Shown one piece after another: positions 14,546 to 20,477 of a stretch of DNA of 21,720 nucleotides (position 1 is the stretch's first letter; every line of letters starts with the position of its first letter). The translations under genes were made by a program, and so were the position numbers. Origin of the DNA: a virus. The DNA is taken from positions 1 to 21,720 of the IMG/VR virus record IMGVR_UViG_3300031576_000610, one strand, 5' to 3'. The notes beneath the pieces were generated by a model. It had not been told where the DNA came from. It did not search any database and saw only the letters and a program-made list of their open reading frames with translations.

Positions 14546-14822
14546 CAGCTTCCCCCTACTCGGTGACGGGCCGGCCTCTCCGGCGAAGGAGTGCCGGCCC
14601 GCCAGCCGTCACGCCCGGCGGCTAACCGACGCAATCCCCAGCGCGAGGGCGCAAAGGTAGCGAACCGCCGGTCCTACACGCCGGGGAACGGCCCCGGTAG
14701 CCGTGCGCTTGGCAGGCGCATGAGGTTCGGAGGCGGGCCAGCTATCCCCTGCGAACGCGGCCGCGCCCCGGTCGAACTGCCAGTTACCGCCTCCGAATGT
14801 CGGACGCTCCACAGAGCTGCTA
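14546..14822. other. Highly structured 277-bp gene-free stretch
   Basis: No convincing gene is seen. Four consecutive helices fill most of it: 14563-14567/14608-14612 enclosing 14568-14575/14593-14600 (8 bp, all G-C), 14615-14621/14665-14671 (7 bp), 14681-14686/14692-14697 (6 bp) and 14726-14736/14787-14797 (11 bp, perfect). The features are symmetric, so the strand of any RNA cannot be told from pairing, but the transcript runs on the minus strand. No T-tract follows any of the hairpins, so a simple terminator is unlikely. Confidence 0.55.
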
Positions 14823-14960
14823 TCACCGGATCTTCGTCTTGCCGTGGTAGCACTTGCCCTTGGCAGTGCATTGGCCGGTGCGGGTATGTCCCACGCGGCC
14901 CTTGATCTTCGCCTTGTTCTGCGGGCCAAACTTGATCACTTTCACGCGCTGATTTGCCAT
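14823..14960 (-). CDS. 45-aa basic peptide
   Basis: ATG 14960 follows AAGGAGG at five bases (an ATG one codon earlier has too short a spacer). The product, MANQRVKVIKFGPQNKAKIK then TGQCTAKGKCYHGKTKIR, is Lys-rich with C-x5-C. Base use is less GC-rich than neighbouring genes. It is the only plausible gene in about 1 kb of structured DNA. It could bind RNA or DNA, perhaps the structured RNA that flanks it, but that is speculation. Confidence 0.55.
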   Translation of the reverse strand: MANQRVKVIKFGPQNKAKIKGRVGHTRTGQCTAKGKCYHGKTKIR

Positions 14961-15578
14961 CATGTCCTCCTTGTGTCGAACGCCCCAGATTGTGAACCGT
15001 GGGCCGGATTCCCCACCCGGCCCCATGTCCGACTAGACCCTTCAGGACTCCACGCCGATCCCGTTCGACATTCGGCAGTCGGTAGCTTTAAGGCTTCGGG
15101 ATACGGCTGGCCGCAGTCCACAACAGCGGCTCCGTCTACCCGGCTCTGCCACGCCGCCACGGTTCACAGACTGCAACGCTCGCACGCTCTGAAGGGCAGA
15201 CCGAAAGGTCACTGAGTCGAGGCCCAGGCCCGACCGTTCACCCCGCGATTCTCGATCTCCGCTAGCGGAGTTCATACGGGCGCTGGCGAGTGGTCTGGAC
15301 TTCTTGCCAGCGTGTTCCGCGAATCGTCGGCCTGCCCATCACAACGTCCGAACGCTCCGAAGGACAGTAGAGACGGAGCGCAGTTGAGGCCCGGTCGCTC
15401 CTCAGCAAGCAAGGCCAACTATGGTTTGCATCTCTACTGCCAATCGCAACGTCGGGGCGGCGGCTGGCGAGAGCGATCGACAGCAGCTCGCTACGTAGAC
15501 ACGCCCTCCTTTGCCTCTCTCCACGTGCGGACGTGGCCTCGGCCACTGGCCGCGAAGTAGATGCCGCCGCCCCGCAAC
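14961..15578. other. 618-bp gene-free, hairpin-rich region
   Basis: Open frames here look like random translation and lack SD sites. Visible elements: hairpins 15001-15007/15017-15023 (7 bp), 15110-15114/15126-15130 (5 bp), 15199-15202/15207-15210 (4 bp, loop gaaa) and 15281-15287/15306-15312 (7 bp). There is also a perfect 14-bp palindrome at 15257-15270, the palindrome ctacgtag at 15491-15498 and a 6-bp hairpin at 15521-15536. Two imperfect 25-bp direct repeats lie at 15171 and 15339. No rho-independent terminator or good promoter was found. Confidence 0.6.
15171..15404 (+). repeat. Two imperfect direct repeats in the gene-free region
   Basis: 15171-15195 and 15339-15363 share 18 of 25 bases, including the blocks caac, cacg/aacg, ctc and gaagg. 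They are followed by similar gaggccc-containing tails about 20-35 bases later. A related stretch (gaatgtcggacgctcc) starts at 14794. In both main copies a 4-bp helix can form (GTCC/GGAC against GCTC/GGGC). Confidence 0.55.
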
Positions 15579-15839
15579 TCACTTAGCTCGCGCCTCTACG
15601 ATTGCCTGTAGAGACTCCACATCTATCTCTGGTCTCCCGCCAACTCGCTTGAGAAATGGCAAGTTGATACCCTTACTGCGATAGTGCCGTGCCCGGGAAC
15701 CCACCGCGCCCGGTAAGAGCCCGAGGGATGCCGCCAGCTCTTTTTTCGTTTTCTTCTGCTGATGGGCATCCATGTACGCCCGGACGAACTCCTCCGGCGA
15801 TATGATGCGCGACACTTGCTTCTTTGCTGCGATCGTCAT
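15579..15839 (-). CDS. Small HTH regulatory protein
   Basis: 86 aa from ATG 15839 (AAGGA seven bases upstream; an ATG six codons earlier is also possible). After RIISPEEFVRAYMDAHQQKK comes TKKELAASLGLLPGAVGSRA, a helix-turn-helix of the resolvase/transposase type in which a kxELAxxLGL helix precedes a recognition helix. Residues 52-70 are basic (RHYRSKGINLPFLKRVGG). A small DNA-binding regulator of the early region is likely. Being the last gene before the structured noncoding stretch, it could act on sites there. Confidence 0.7.
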   Translation of the reverse strand: MTIAAKKQVSRIISPEEFVRAYMDAHQQKKTKKELAASLGLLPGAVGSRARHYRSKGINLPFLKRVGGRPEIDVESLQAIVEARAK

Positions 15840-15862
15840 TGCTCCATCCTTAGACATTCTGA

Positions 15863-16276
15863 TTATCCCAGGTTCGCCGCGACATGGATCGTCGCCCCCT
15901 CGCGCAGCCACGCTAAGGCCGCGTCGTACTCCACCGTCCCGCCATCGCAGTCGAGCGGGCAATCGCGCTCGCTCGTGCGCGGGTCGCCCCACGGGCAGCG
16001 CACGAGATCGGGGTCCACGCCGGTCCCGCCACAGGCATCGCAGCGGTAGACCTCGGCGAAAAACCTGAGGTCGCGCGCATCGCCGACCTCGCAAGCACCA
16101 CCACACTCCCGGCAGTCCGTGCCCCACTCCGGGCCGGAGAGGGGGCGGGTGGCCGGGGCCAGCGCGTCGAGGTCCGCGCCGGTGTCCTCCCCGGCCTGCG
16201 TCTTTGCTGACTCTGGGTGATCGGTAGGCTGGTCGCGCTCCTCTGGCGCGGGCAGGAACGGCGAACCTACGCTCAT
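15863..16276 (-). CDS. Cys-rich zinc-binding protein
   Basis: 137 aa from ATG 16276 (ATGA overlap). A disordered acidic N-terminus (1-50) leads to CRECGGAC (55-62), then YRCDACGGTG (78-86), CPWGDPR near 94 and CPLDC (106-110). The CxxCGG and CxxCGGTG repeats resemble the DnaJ-type zinc centre, but only two copies are recognisable. It could be a stand-alone zinc domain or a chaperone-like adaptor. The C-terminus is short and partly hydrophobic. The function is unknown. Confidence 0.65.
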   Translation of the reverse strand: MSVGSPFLPAPEERDQPTDHPESAKTQAGEDTGADLDALAPATRPLSGPEWGTDCRECGGACEVGDARDLRFFAEVYRCDACGGTGVDPDLVRCPWGDPRTSERDCPLDCDGGTVEYDAALAWLREGATIHVAANLG

Positions 16277-16440
16277 CTTTCCGTCTCCCGGCGCTCCCGC
16301 GCCTCCGCTTCCAGCCGCTCGGCCTCGGCGGCACGGCCGCACAGCCGGGCGCGACAGGCGTTGCACGCAGCCCCCGGCACTTGCACTCGCGTCTCCCGGC
16401 AGATGCGGCAGCGGATGACCGGGACGGTATCGGCGCTCAC
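16273..16440 (-). CDS. 55-aa Cys-rich protein
   Basis: GTG 16440 forms a GTGA overlap with the previous stop. CRICRETRVQVPGAACNACR forms C-x2-C...C-x2-C, a zinc ribbon in about 20 residues. A charged helix follows (AAEAERLEAEARERRETER). Fusion of a mini zinc ribbon to a single helix is typical of phage early proteins with no assigned function. Confidence 0.65.
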   Translation of the reverse strand: MSADTVPVIRCRICRETRVQVPGAACNACRARLCGRAAEAERLEAEARERRETER

Positions 16441-16643
16441 CGGCAGAACCGCTGGACCATGTAGGCCGCGGCGAGCGGATACTCCGGCCAGCACGTCGGC
16501 GCCTCGTCTGCCGCCTCCAGCGCCGCGCGGACCTCCCGGGATTGCATGTAGGCGTCATGGAGCAGCTGCCCCCTCTCGTGCGCGTCGGTCGCGCCGAGCA
16601 GGTGCGACATGATGCTGTCGAGCGCGCGAATCGCGGTCCTCAT
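16437..16643 (-). CDS. 68-aa hypothetical protein
   Basis: ATG 16643 has GAGGAGG eight bases upstream and an ATGA overlap. Mostly helical (MRTAIRALDSIMSHLLGATD and HDAYMQSREVRAALEAADEA), ending PLAAAYMVQRFCR. No known motif. It probably forms a small helical bundle. Confidence 0.6.
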   Translation of the reverse strand: MRTAIRALDSIMSHLLGATDAHERGQLLHDAYMQSREVRAALEAADEAPTCWPEYPLAAAYMVQRFCR

Positions 16644-16882
16644 TGTCCCGCCCTCCTCACGTCCCGCGCCCGGACCCACTCGTGGGAACCGTCAGGGCGA
16701 CGGATCTGGATCATCGGCAGCGGCGCAATCGATCCGCTGGCTAGAAACTCTCCCGCGACTTGCCCCAGCGTCCGGTCGTCATGGACCGCGCCTGTCGCAT
16801 CGAATCCCACCGCGATCCCACCCCGCACCGGCACGCCCTCGGCGCTATCTGCGATCTTACGGATCAGTCGGTCAGCGTCCAC
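16640..16882 (-). CDS. 80-aa hypothetical protein
   Basis: GTG 16882 is supported by GGAGG six bases upstream, despite an 11-bp overlap with the previous gene. MDADRLIRKIADSAEGVPVR, then GGIAVGFDATGAVHDDRTLG and IQIRRPDGSHEWVRARDVRR: a helix plus a small beta-rich domain. The end is basic. No family is recognised. Confidence 0.6.
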   Translation of the reverse strand: MDADRLIRKIADSAEGVPVRGGIAVGFDATGAVHDDRTLGQVAGEFLASGSIAPLPMIQIRRPDGSHEWVRARDVRRAGQ

Positions 16883-16991
16883 GTCCCACCTCCATATCCC
16901 GCAGCCAGGCGTCGGCGCACAGCGCGAGCAGCCAGCCGCAGGTCGCGACGATCAATAGTTCGTGCGCCAGCCAGAGCTCCGGCTCGGTCAT
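16872..16991 (-). CDS. 39-aa membrane peptide
   Basis: ATG 16991 with GGAGG five bases upstream, two bases after the previous stop. After MTEPELW there is one hydrophobic stretch (LLIVATCGWLLALCADAWL) followed by RDMEVGRGR, so a single membrane span with a positive C-terminus. It could be a small host-directed or superinfection protein, as often found early in phages. No family is recognised. Confidence 0.55.
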   Translation of the reverse strand: MTEPELWLAHELLIVATCGWLLALCADAWLRDMEVGRGR

Positions 16992-16993
16992 GC

Positions 16994-17281
16994 CTACCTC
17001 CCGGCGTCGCGGAGAGCGGACGCAGCGTCCACCCCCAGCGGGGAATCCGTGGACTCGAAGTACGCGGCTGTCCGCTCCGCGACGCGCAGCAGACCGAGCG
17101 CCCCATCCGCCAGCGCGACATCCGCGGTGGTGAGGGCGGAGAGGGCGGCCAACAGTTCCCCGCCCGGGCACTCGCACTCCCCCACGATGCTCCCCGCGCT
17201 GTCGCATCCCGGGGAGTGGCGCATCGCCGCCACCGCTCGCTCGCCCGCCTCCACCAACCGCGCCACCTTTTCACCGCTCAT
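16994..17281 (-). CDS. 95-aa hypothetical protein
   Basis: ATG 17281 with AAGGAG five bases upstream and ATGA overlap with the regulator stop. Helical N-terminus (MSGEKVARLVEAGERAVAAM), then a Cys-containing segment (HSPGCDSAGSIVGECECPGG), then helices (ELLAALSALTTADVALADGA). The three cysteines are not in a canonical zinc pattern. Second gene of the early transcript. No family is recognised. Confidence 0.6.
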   Translation of the reverse strand: MSGEKVARLVEAGERAVAAMRHSPGCDSAGSIVGECECPGGELLAALSALTTADVALADGALGLLRVAERTAAYFESTDSPLGVDAASALRDAGR

Positions 17282-17490
17282 GCCGTCTCCTTTCGCGCCC
17301 GACTCTCGGCGTTTGTGATGATCCGCTCCCACTCCCGGAGCATGGCCTTGCGGATCTTCGTCCCCGGGCGCCCCGCCTCCCACTTCCAGAGCGTCGCCCG
17401 TGAAACCTCCAGCGCCGCGGCTACGGCCTCGGCGGATAGCCCGAGCCGCTCCCGGCGAACCTTCAGGGTTGCTACCGTCTCAGCAATCAT
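17278..17490 (-). CDS. Cro/C1-type (XRE) transcriptional regulator
   Basis: 70 aa. LKVRRERLGLSAEAVAAALE then VSRATLWKWEAGRPGTKIRK is a textbook XRE helix-turn-helix (19-40) with the W-x-W-E-xGR signature. A short helix follows (MLREWERIITNAES). Small regulators of this size act as Cro or C1 dimers on operators near their own promoters. The ATG at 17490 has no SD: 5' of it only CCCCGC separates it from the -10. The mRNA therefore probably starts at or within a base or two of the ATG, a leaderless transcript like lambda cI from PRM. First gene of the early operon. Confidence 0.85.
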   Translation of the reverse strand: MIAETVATLKVRRERLGLSAEAVAAALEVSRATLWKWEAGRPGTKIRKAMLREWERIITNAESRARKETA

Positions 17491-17496
17491 GCGGGG

Positions 17497-17525
17497 AGAA
17501 TACGGCGAGTCGTGCGCGATGTCAA
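17497..17525 (-). promoter_or_regulatory. Near-consensus sigma70-type promoter for the early operon
   Basis: TTGACA (17525-17520), a 17-base spacer and TATTCT (17502-17497). The -35 is perfect and the -10 has four of six consensus bases. The start would be near 17490, the A of the regulator ATG. The spacer contains CGACTCG (an odd-centred palindrome), a possible operator half-site pair for the regulator, but that is a guess. Confidence 0.8.
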
Positions 17526-17568
17526 GAAAAAAAACGAGAAAAAGACAATTCCGCGCCCGTCGCGGGAT
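17525..17568 (-). terminator. Rho-independent terminator of the lysis operon
   Basis: In RNA sense, ATCCCGCG (17568-17561), loop ACGGG, CGCGGAAT (17555-17548): eight pairs with one G-U. Then follows a T-rich stretch of about 20 bases ending in eight T (17546-17525). It ends the lysis transcript 150 bases after the last stop, and its T-tract directly joins the -35 of the early promoter. The rest of the gap (17569-17719) has no convincing gene. Confidence 0.85.
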
Positions 17569-17719
17569 TTCAGCAAGATCGTCCAGGAGGCGTTTTCTTG
17601 GTGCGGCAGGGTTTACCCCCGGCGCGGCAGGCCCGGACGGTCATGTAGGCCACCCCGCGCGAAGGGACCTCGGCCTCCCACTCGGCCCATGTCGCGGTGG
17701 ACGGCCATTGCCGTAGGTG

Positions 17720-18385
17720 TCACCACTCCCACGAGACGCGGGCGAGGATCGCCGTGGTCTCCGGGAGCGCCAGCACGTCGCCGCCGATCCAGTCCGGGAG
17801 GATGGCCTGGCCCGCTCGCGTCCGCCATGACAGCCGGCGGGAGTAGCCGGCCAGCCAGCCCACACCGTCCGCGGTCAGCGCGGCGCCGAGGTCCAGCCGG
17901 TTCAGCGGCAACGCCGGTACGGCGAACGCCCCCTCGACGCTGACGGCTTCGCTGGCCTCAAGGTCCAGCGGCGCGTGAGCCAGCTCGGTCCACGCCTCCC
18001 CAAGCCGGATCTCGCAGGTCGCCCAGCCACGCCAGCCCCGGACTGCCAGTCCGCCCTCTACGCCGGCGAGCTGCTCCGCCTCGACGCGGACGCGGGCCTC
18101 GGGTGGCGGCCCCGTCTCGGCCTGGCGCACGACCTCGCGGATGACCTCGACGGGGACCTCGACCCTCTCCGTCTGCCAGCGGACCAGCTCGACGATGCGC
18201 GGCGCGCCGGGCACCGGCACCTCGACCCGCTCGACCTCCCGGACGCGGACCACCTTCGCCGGCAGTGGAACCTCAATCGTCTCCGGTCGGGTGAGCGCGC
18301 GGGCGATGAAGAAGCCGCCGATCGCTGCGGCGACGATGCCGGCGGCCACCGCGAGGAAGCGCGGAGAGATGTAGCGACCGATCAC
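17720..18385 (-). CDS. N-terminally anchored membrane protein with VEVPV repeats
   Basis: 221 aa from GTG 18385 (GTGA overlap). The N-terminal FLAVAAGIVAAAIGGFFIAR spans the membrane once. It is followed by a 60-residue region with repeated (V/I)EVP(V/L) motifs (IEVPLP, VEVPVP, VEVPVE) that could form an extended periplasmic stalk. The C-terminal 100 residues look beta-rich (alternating hydrophobic strands, ending ILARVSWEW). A final Trp after an aromatic-hydrophobic strand is typical of outer-membrane-like barrels. In a lysis cassette such a protein could act like a spanin, reaching across the periplasm, if the host is Gram-negative. That role is inference. Confidence 0.65.
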   Translation of the reverse strand: MIGRYISPRFLAVAAGIVAAAIGGFFIARALTRPETIEVPLPAKVVRVREVERVEVPVPGAPRIVELVRWQTERVEVPVEVIREVVRQAETGPPPEARVRVEAEQLAGVEGGLAVRGWRGWATCEIRLGEAWTELAHAPLDLEASEAVSVEGAFAVPALPLNRLDLGAALTADGVGWLAGYSRRLSWRTRAGQAILPDWIGGDVLALPETTAILARVSWEW

Positions 18386-18579
18386 GGCTTGGGATTCCGC
18401 TCACCCGCGCGGATCATCCCAGCCGCCGCCATCGCCAGGATGCCCGCCCACTTCGGTAGGGCTTCGAGGATCGGCACGTCCCCCGAGAGCACGGCGCCGC
18501 CGAACCCCAGGATCAGCGCGCGCGCGAAACCGATCGCGGCCGTCTCGTCCGTGAAGAACTTCTTGATCAGCGGAATCAT
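18382..18579 (-). CDS. Two-span membrane protein, possible holin
   Basis: 65 aa, ATG 18579 (ATGA overlap). Two hydrophobic stretches, FARALILGFGGAVLSG and WAGILAMAAAGMIRAG, are separated by a short loop (GDVPILEALPK), with a charged N-terminal helix and a basic tail. Size, two spans and position next to the transglycosylase fit a class II-like holin. No holin family can be named. The neighbouring single-span protein is an alternative holin. Confidence 0.6.
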   Translation of the reverse strand: MIPLIKKFFTDETAAIGFARALILGFGGAVLSGDVPILEALPKWAGILAMAAAGMIRAGERNPKP

Positions 18580-18803
18580 TGTGAGTCCCTCCGGCGCCGG
18601 TCTTCACCCTCGAAGGCCCGCGCCATGACGCGCTCGAACATCTCGTCTTTTTCAGCGAACGCTTTTGCGTTCCGTTCCTCTTTCCGCTCGACGTAGCGCA
18701 GGAACATCCAGACCACGAGCACGACGGCGAGGGCGGCCGGGATCTTGTCCGCGAGAACGGCCCACATCGGAGAATCGTTTGCGACCAGCGCCGTGTCGAT
18801 CAT
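18576..18803 (-). CDS. Single-span membrane protein with charged tail, possible holin or antiholin
   Basis: 75 aa. The segment AALAVVLVVWMFLRYVERK is one transmembrane helix, followed by a long charged amphipathic helix (EERNAKAFAEKDEMFERVMA). This is like BhlA-type phage holins, with a short outer N-terminus and a cytoplasmic coiled tail. It is followed by the other membrane protein with a 4-bp overlap. Two membrane proteins in tandem often make a holin/antiholin pair. Confidence 0.6.
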   Translation of the reverse strand: MIDTALVANDSPMWAVLADKIPAALAVVLVVWMFLRYVERKEERNAKAFAEKDEMFERVMARAFEGEDRRRRDSQ

Positions 18804-18806
18804 CGC

Positions 18807-19157
18807 TCAGGGTCGCTCATCAAGGACCGCCGTTCCCTTGTGATTCAGATCGTCGAGGCGTCGCAGGACATCCTCCGATGCTTTATTGCTCCAGCGGTTC
18901 CGCCGCGCAAGCGTCTCGGCAACGAGCTGCACCTTGGCTTCTACGCGGGCGCGATCCTCGGCTGCGTCCACTAATGCCGCTTGCTGCGCCACTAGCTGCT
19001 CCCGTATCTTCGCTTGCTCCTCGACCAGCGAATCGAGGCGCTCGATCGCGCGCCCGCCGTCGAACACCAGTCGGCCCAGGCCCGCGAGCCCGAGAATCGT
19101 CGCTACGACGAGCGAGGAGTTCTTGAGCCATGCGAACCCATCTTTCTCGCGCTGCAT
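18807..19157 (-). CDS. Membrane-anchored coiled-coil protein
   Basis: 116 aa. ATG 19157 (TGATG junction; a GTG one codon earlier would give the GTGA overlap). After MQREKDGFAWLKNS, the segment SLVVATILGLAGLGRLVF spans the membrane. A charged coiled coil with heptad-like Leu/Ile/Ala spacing follows (IERLDSLVEEQAKIREQLVA and RVEAKVQLVAETLARR). The arrangement resembles the inner-membrane subunit of a two-component spanin or a phage lysis adaptor. It lacks a recognised family. Confidence 0.55.
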   Translation of the reverse strand: MQREKDGFAWLKNSSLVVATILGLAGLGRLVFDGGRAIERLDSLVEEQAKIREQLVAQQAALVDAAEDRARVEAKVQLVAETLARRNRWSNKASEDVLRRLDDLNHKGTAVLDERP

Positions 19158-19753
19158 CACGCGGTCATCGGCGCGGCGCCGTCGCCGCTCCCGTCGAGCG
19201 GCAGGCCCTTGAAGAGCCGCGTGAGCGAGTCCTGGTAGTGCCCGACGAAGCGCGGCACGTAGCCCGCGACCGCCTCCGCCGCGGGGTTCCCGCCGTTGTA
19301 GGTGCGGGCGACCTCCTCGACGGTCCGCGCGTTGCGCTGATAGGCGCGCTCGGAGATGTAGGAGACGACTGGCGCAACCGCGATCCGATCGTCGTAGAGC
19401 TTCCACGGCTCGCCGCGGAAGCCAAGCTCCCAAGCGACCGCGTAGAGGATCTGGAAGCTCGACCATGAGGAAGCCGCCGCATCGCCGTAGGTGTTGTGCA
19501 GGTCGCGCACGGTGGCCGAGCGCCGGTAGTAGATCCCGTCCGGCCGGTACGCTCGCTCGACCCGTGACTGCCCGCCGTCGCGGCCGAAGGTGGATTCGGT
19601 CCAAGCGATGGTGGCGAGCAGCGCGATCGAGTCGAGCGTCACGTCCGCCGGGCGCAGCACGTCCAGCGACTGGCCGAAGTCGCGGCAGACGCTATCGAGC
19701 GCGAAGCGGCGGGCGCGCGCGTTCCTGGATACGAGTTCCGTTGACTCGCTCAC
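19157..19753 (-). CDS. Lysozyme-fold (SLT-like) transglycosylase, probable endolysin
   Basis: 198 aa from GTG 19753. IAWTESTFGRDG (49-60) has the catalytic Glu at 53 in the E-S-x-F-G pattern of lytic transglycosylases. ASSWSSFQILYAVAWELGFR (95-114) corresponds to the S-x-G-x-x-Q-I motif, and VARTYNGGNP (149-158) to the YN-GG element. It cleaves peptidoglycan glycan strands at lysis. No signal peptide is seen, so it would need a holin. No separate cell-wall-binding domain is evident; the C-terminus is a short Gly-rich tail. Confidence 0.85.
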   Translation of the reverse strand: MSESTELVSRNARARRFALDSVCRDFGQSLDVLRPADVTLDSIALLATIAWTESTFGRDGGQSRVERAYRPDGIYYRRSATVRDLHNTYGDAAASSWSSFQILYAVAWELGFRGEPWKLYDDRIAVAPVVSYISERAYQRNARTVEEVARTYNGGNPAAEAVAGYVPRFVGHYQDSLTRLFKGLPLDGSGDGAAPMTA

Positions 19754-19908
19754 TCGACCACCTCCAGCGATTCCGGCGGTACGTAGACCGATAGCCCCTG
19801 TCTGACCAGGACAGCGATCCCCTCACGCGACACCCGCTCGACCTTGCCAACCAAGCGGACCTCAGCGTGCGGCAGGATCGGCTTGCCGTTCTTGTCGGAG
19901 GGGATCAC
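19750..19908 (-). CDS. 52-aa beta-rich hypothetical protein
   Basis: GTG 19908 overlaps the previous stop (GTGA); the frame is open upstream only as a shadow. MIPSDKNGKPILPHAEVRLV, then a KVERVSREGIAVLVRQGLSVY core: three beta strands of the kind seen in small SH3-like or OB-like domains. It sits between the last structural gene and the lysin. No family is recognised. Confidence 0.6.
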   Translation of the reverse strand: MIPSDKNGKPILPHAEVRLVGKVERVSREGIAVLVRQGLSVYVPPESLEVVE

Positions 19909-20477
19909 GGCCGGAAGATTTCCAGCAGATCGACGTGCAACTCGGAGGGCGGCGCGAAGCCGCCGCCCGTTATGTTGGTGATCTGGAACTCGACGCGTTC
20001 GATCGCCGCCCAGTTCGCCGCCCCGCCGACGCCGATGGTCAGCTCGGCGTTCAGGGTCCACAAAGACGACGTGCCGGACGTGTACGCCACGACGAACGAG
20101 CTGACAAGCGTGAGGCTGGTGGAATAGAAGCGGATCTCCACGGTCAAGGTAGAGTTGTCGCCAATGTTCACGTACTTCCGGCGATAGCGAAACTTCGTGA
20201 ACGCGGACAGGTCCAGCACGGGCGAGTAATCGCGGCGGAAGGAGCCGAACGGCGTGAACGGCGGGAACCCTGTGTCAGTGCCGCGCAGCGCGCCGCAGCG
20301 GTCGCCTTCGTACGGCGCATTCGTGATGATCGCCGCTGGAGACACAGCGACCCAGCCATCGCCCGAATTGAGGCCGCCGCCGAGCAGGGTCTGCCATCCC
20401 TGCACGACGCCGAGCACTGGAGGCAGGACCGCCGCGCTCCCGCGCGGGCCTCCAGGTCCGATGCTGCCGACCGGCAT
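19905..20477 (-). CDS. Putative virion surface protein
   Basis: 190 aa. The N-terminus MPVGSIGPGGPRGSAAVLPP includes a short collagen-like Gly-x-y stretch, as in phage fibre trimerisation arms. The rest is a beta-sandwich-like domain with many aromatic and Thr/Ser residues (RYRRKYVNIGDNSTLTVEIR and LTIGVGGAANWAAIERVEFQ). It may bind a host or polysaccharide surface. It follows the BppU-like gene with a TGATG junction. No known catalytic motif. Confidence 0.6.
   Translation of the reverse strand: MPVGSIGPGGPRGSAAVLPPVLGVVQGWQTLLGGGLNSGDGWVAVSPAAIITNAPYEGDRCGALRGTDTGFPPFTPFGSFRRDYSPVLDLSAFTKFRYRRKYVNIGDNSTLTVEIRFYSTSLTLVSSFVVAYTSGTSSLWTLNAELTIGVGGAANWAAIERVEFQITNITGGGFAPPSELHVDLLEIFRP

Noticed and set aside
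14770-14822. Second tRNA-like stretch (AGCTCTGTGGAGCG ... AGTTCGACC)
   Set aside because: Position 33 is not T, the T stem lacks the closing G-C pair and no acceptor stem is present.
15085-15160. tRNA-like segment on the minus strand with a GCAGAGCCGGGTAGACG D-arm-like stretch and a TTGTGGA loop that would read His
   Set aside because: The D stem does not close, the anticodon stem has a U-U mismatch, and no TTCGANNC T-loop or matching acceptor stem follows.
17613-17723. 36-codon frame starting GTG with a GTGA overlap after the VEVPV protein
   Set aside because: The product is Gly/Arg/Pro-rich without an SD. An in-frame readthrough of the TGA at 17720 also looks protein-like for about 45 codons, but nothing supports readthrough.
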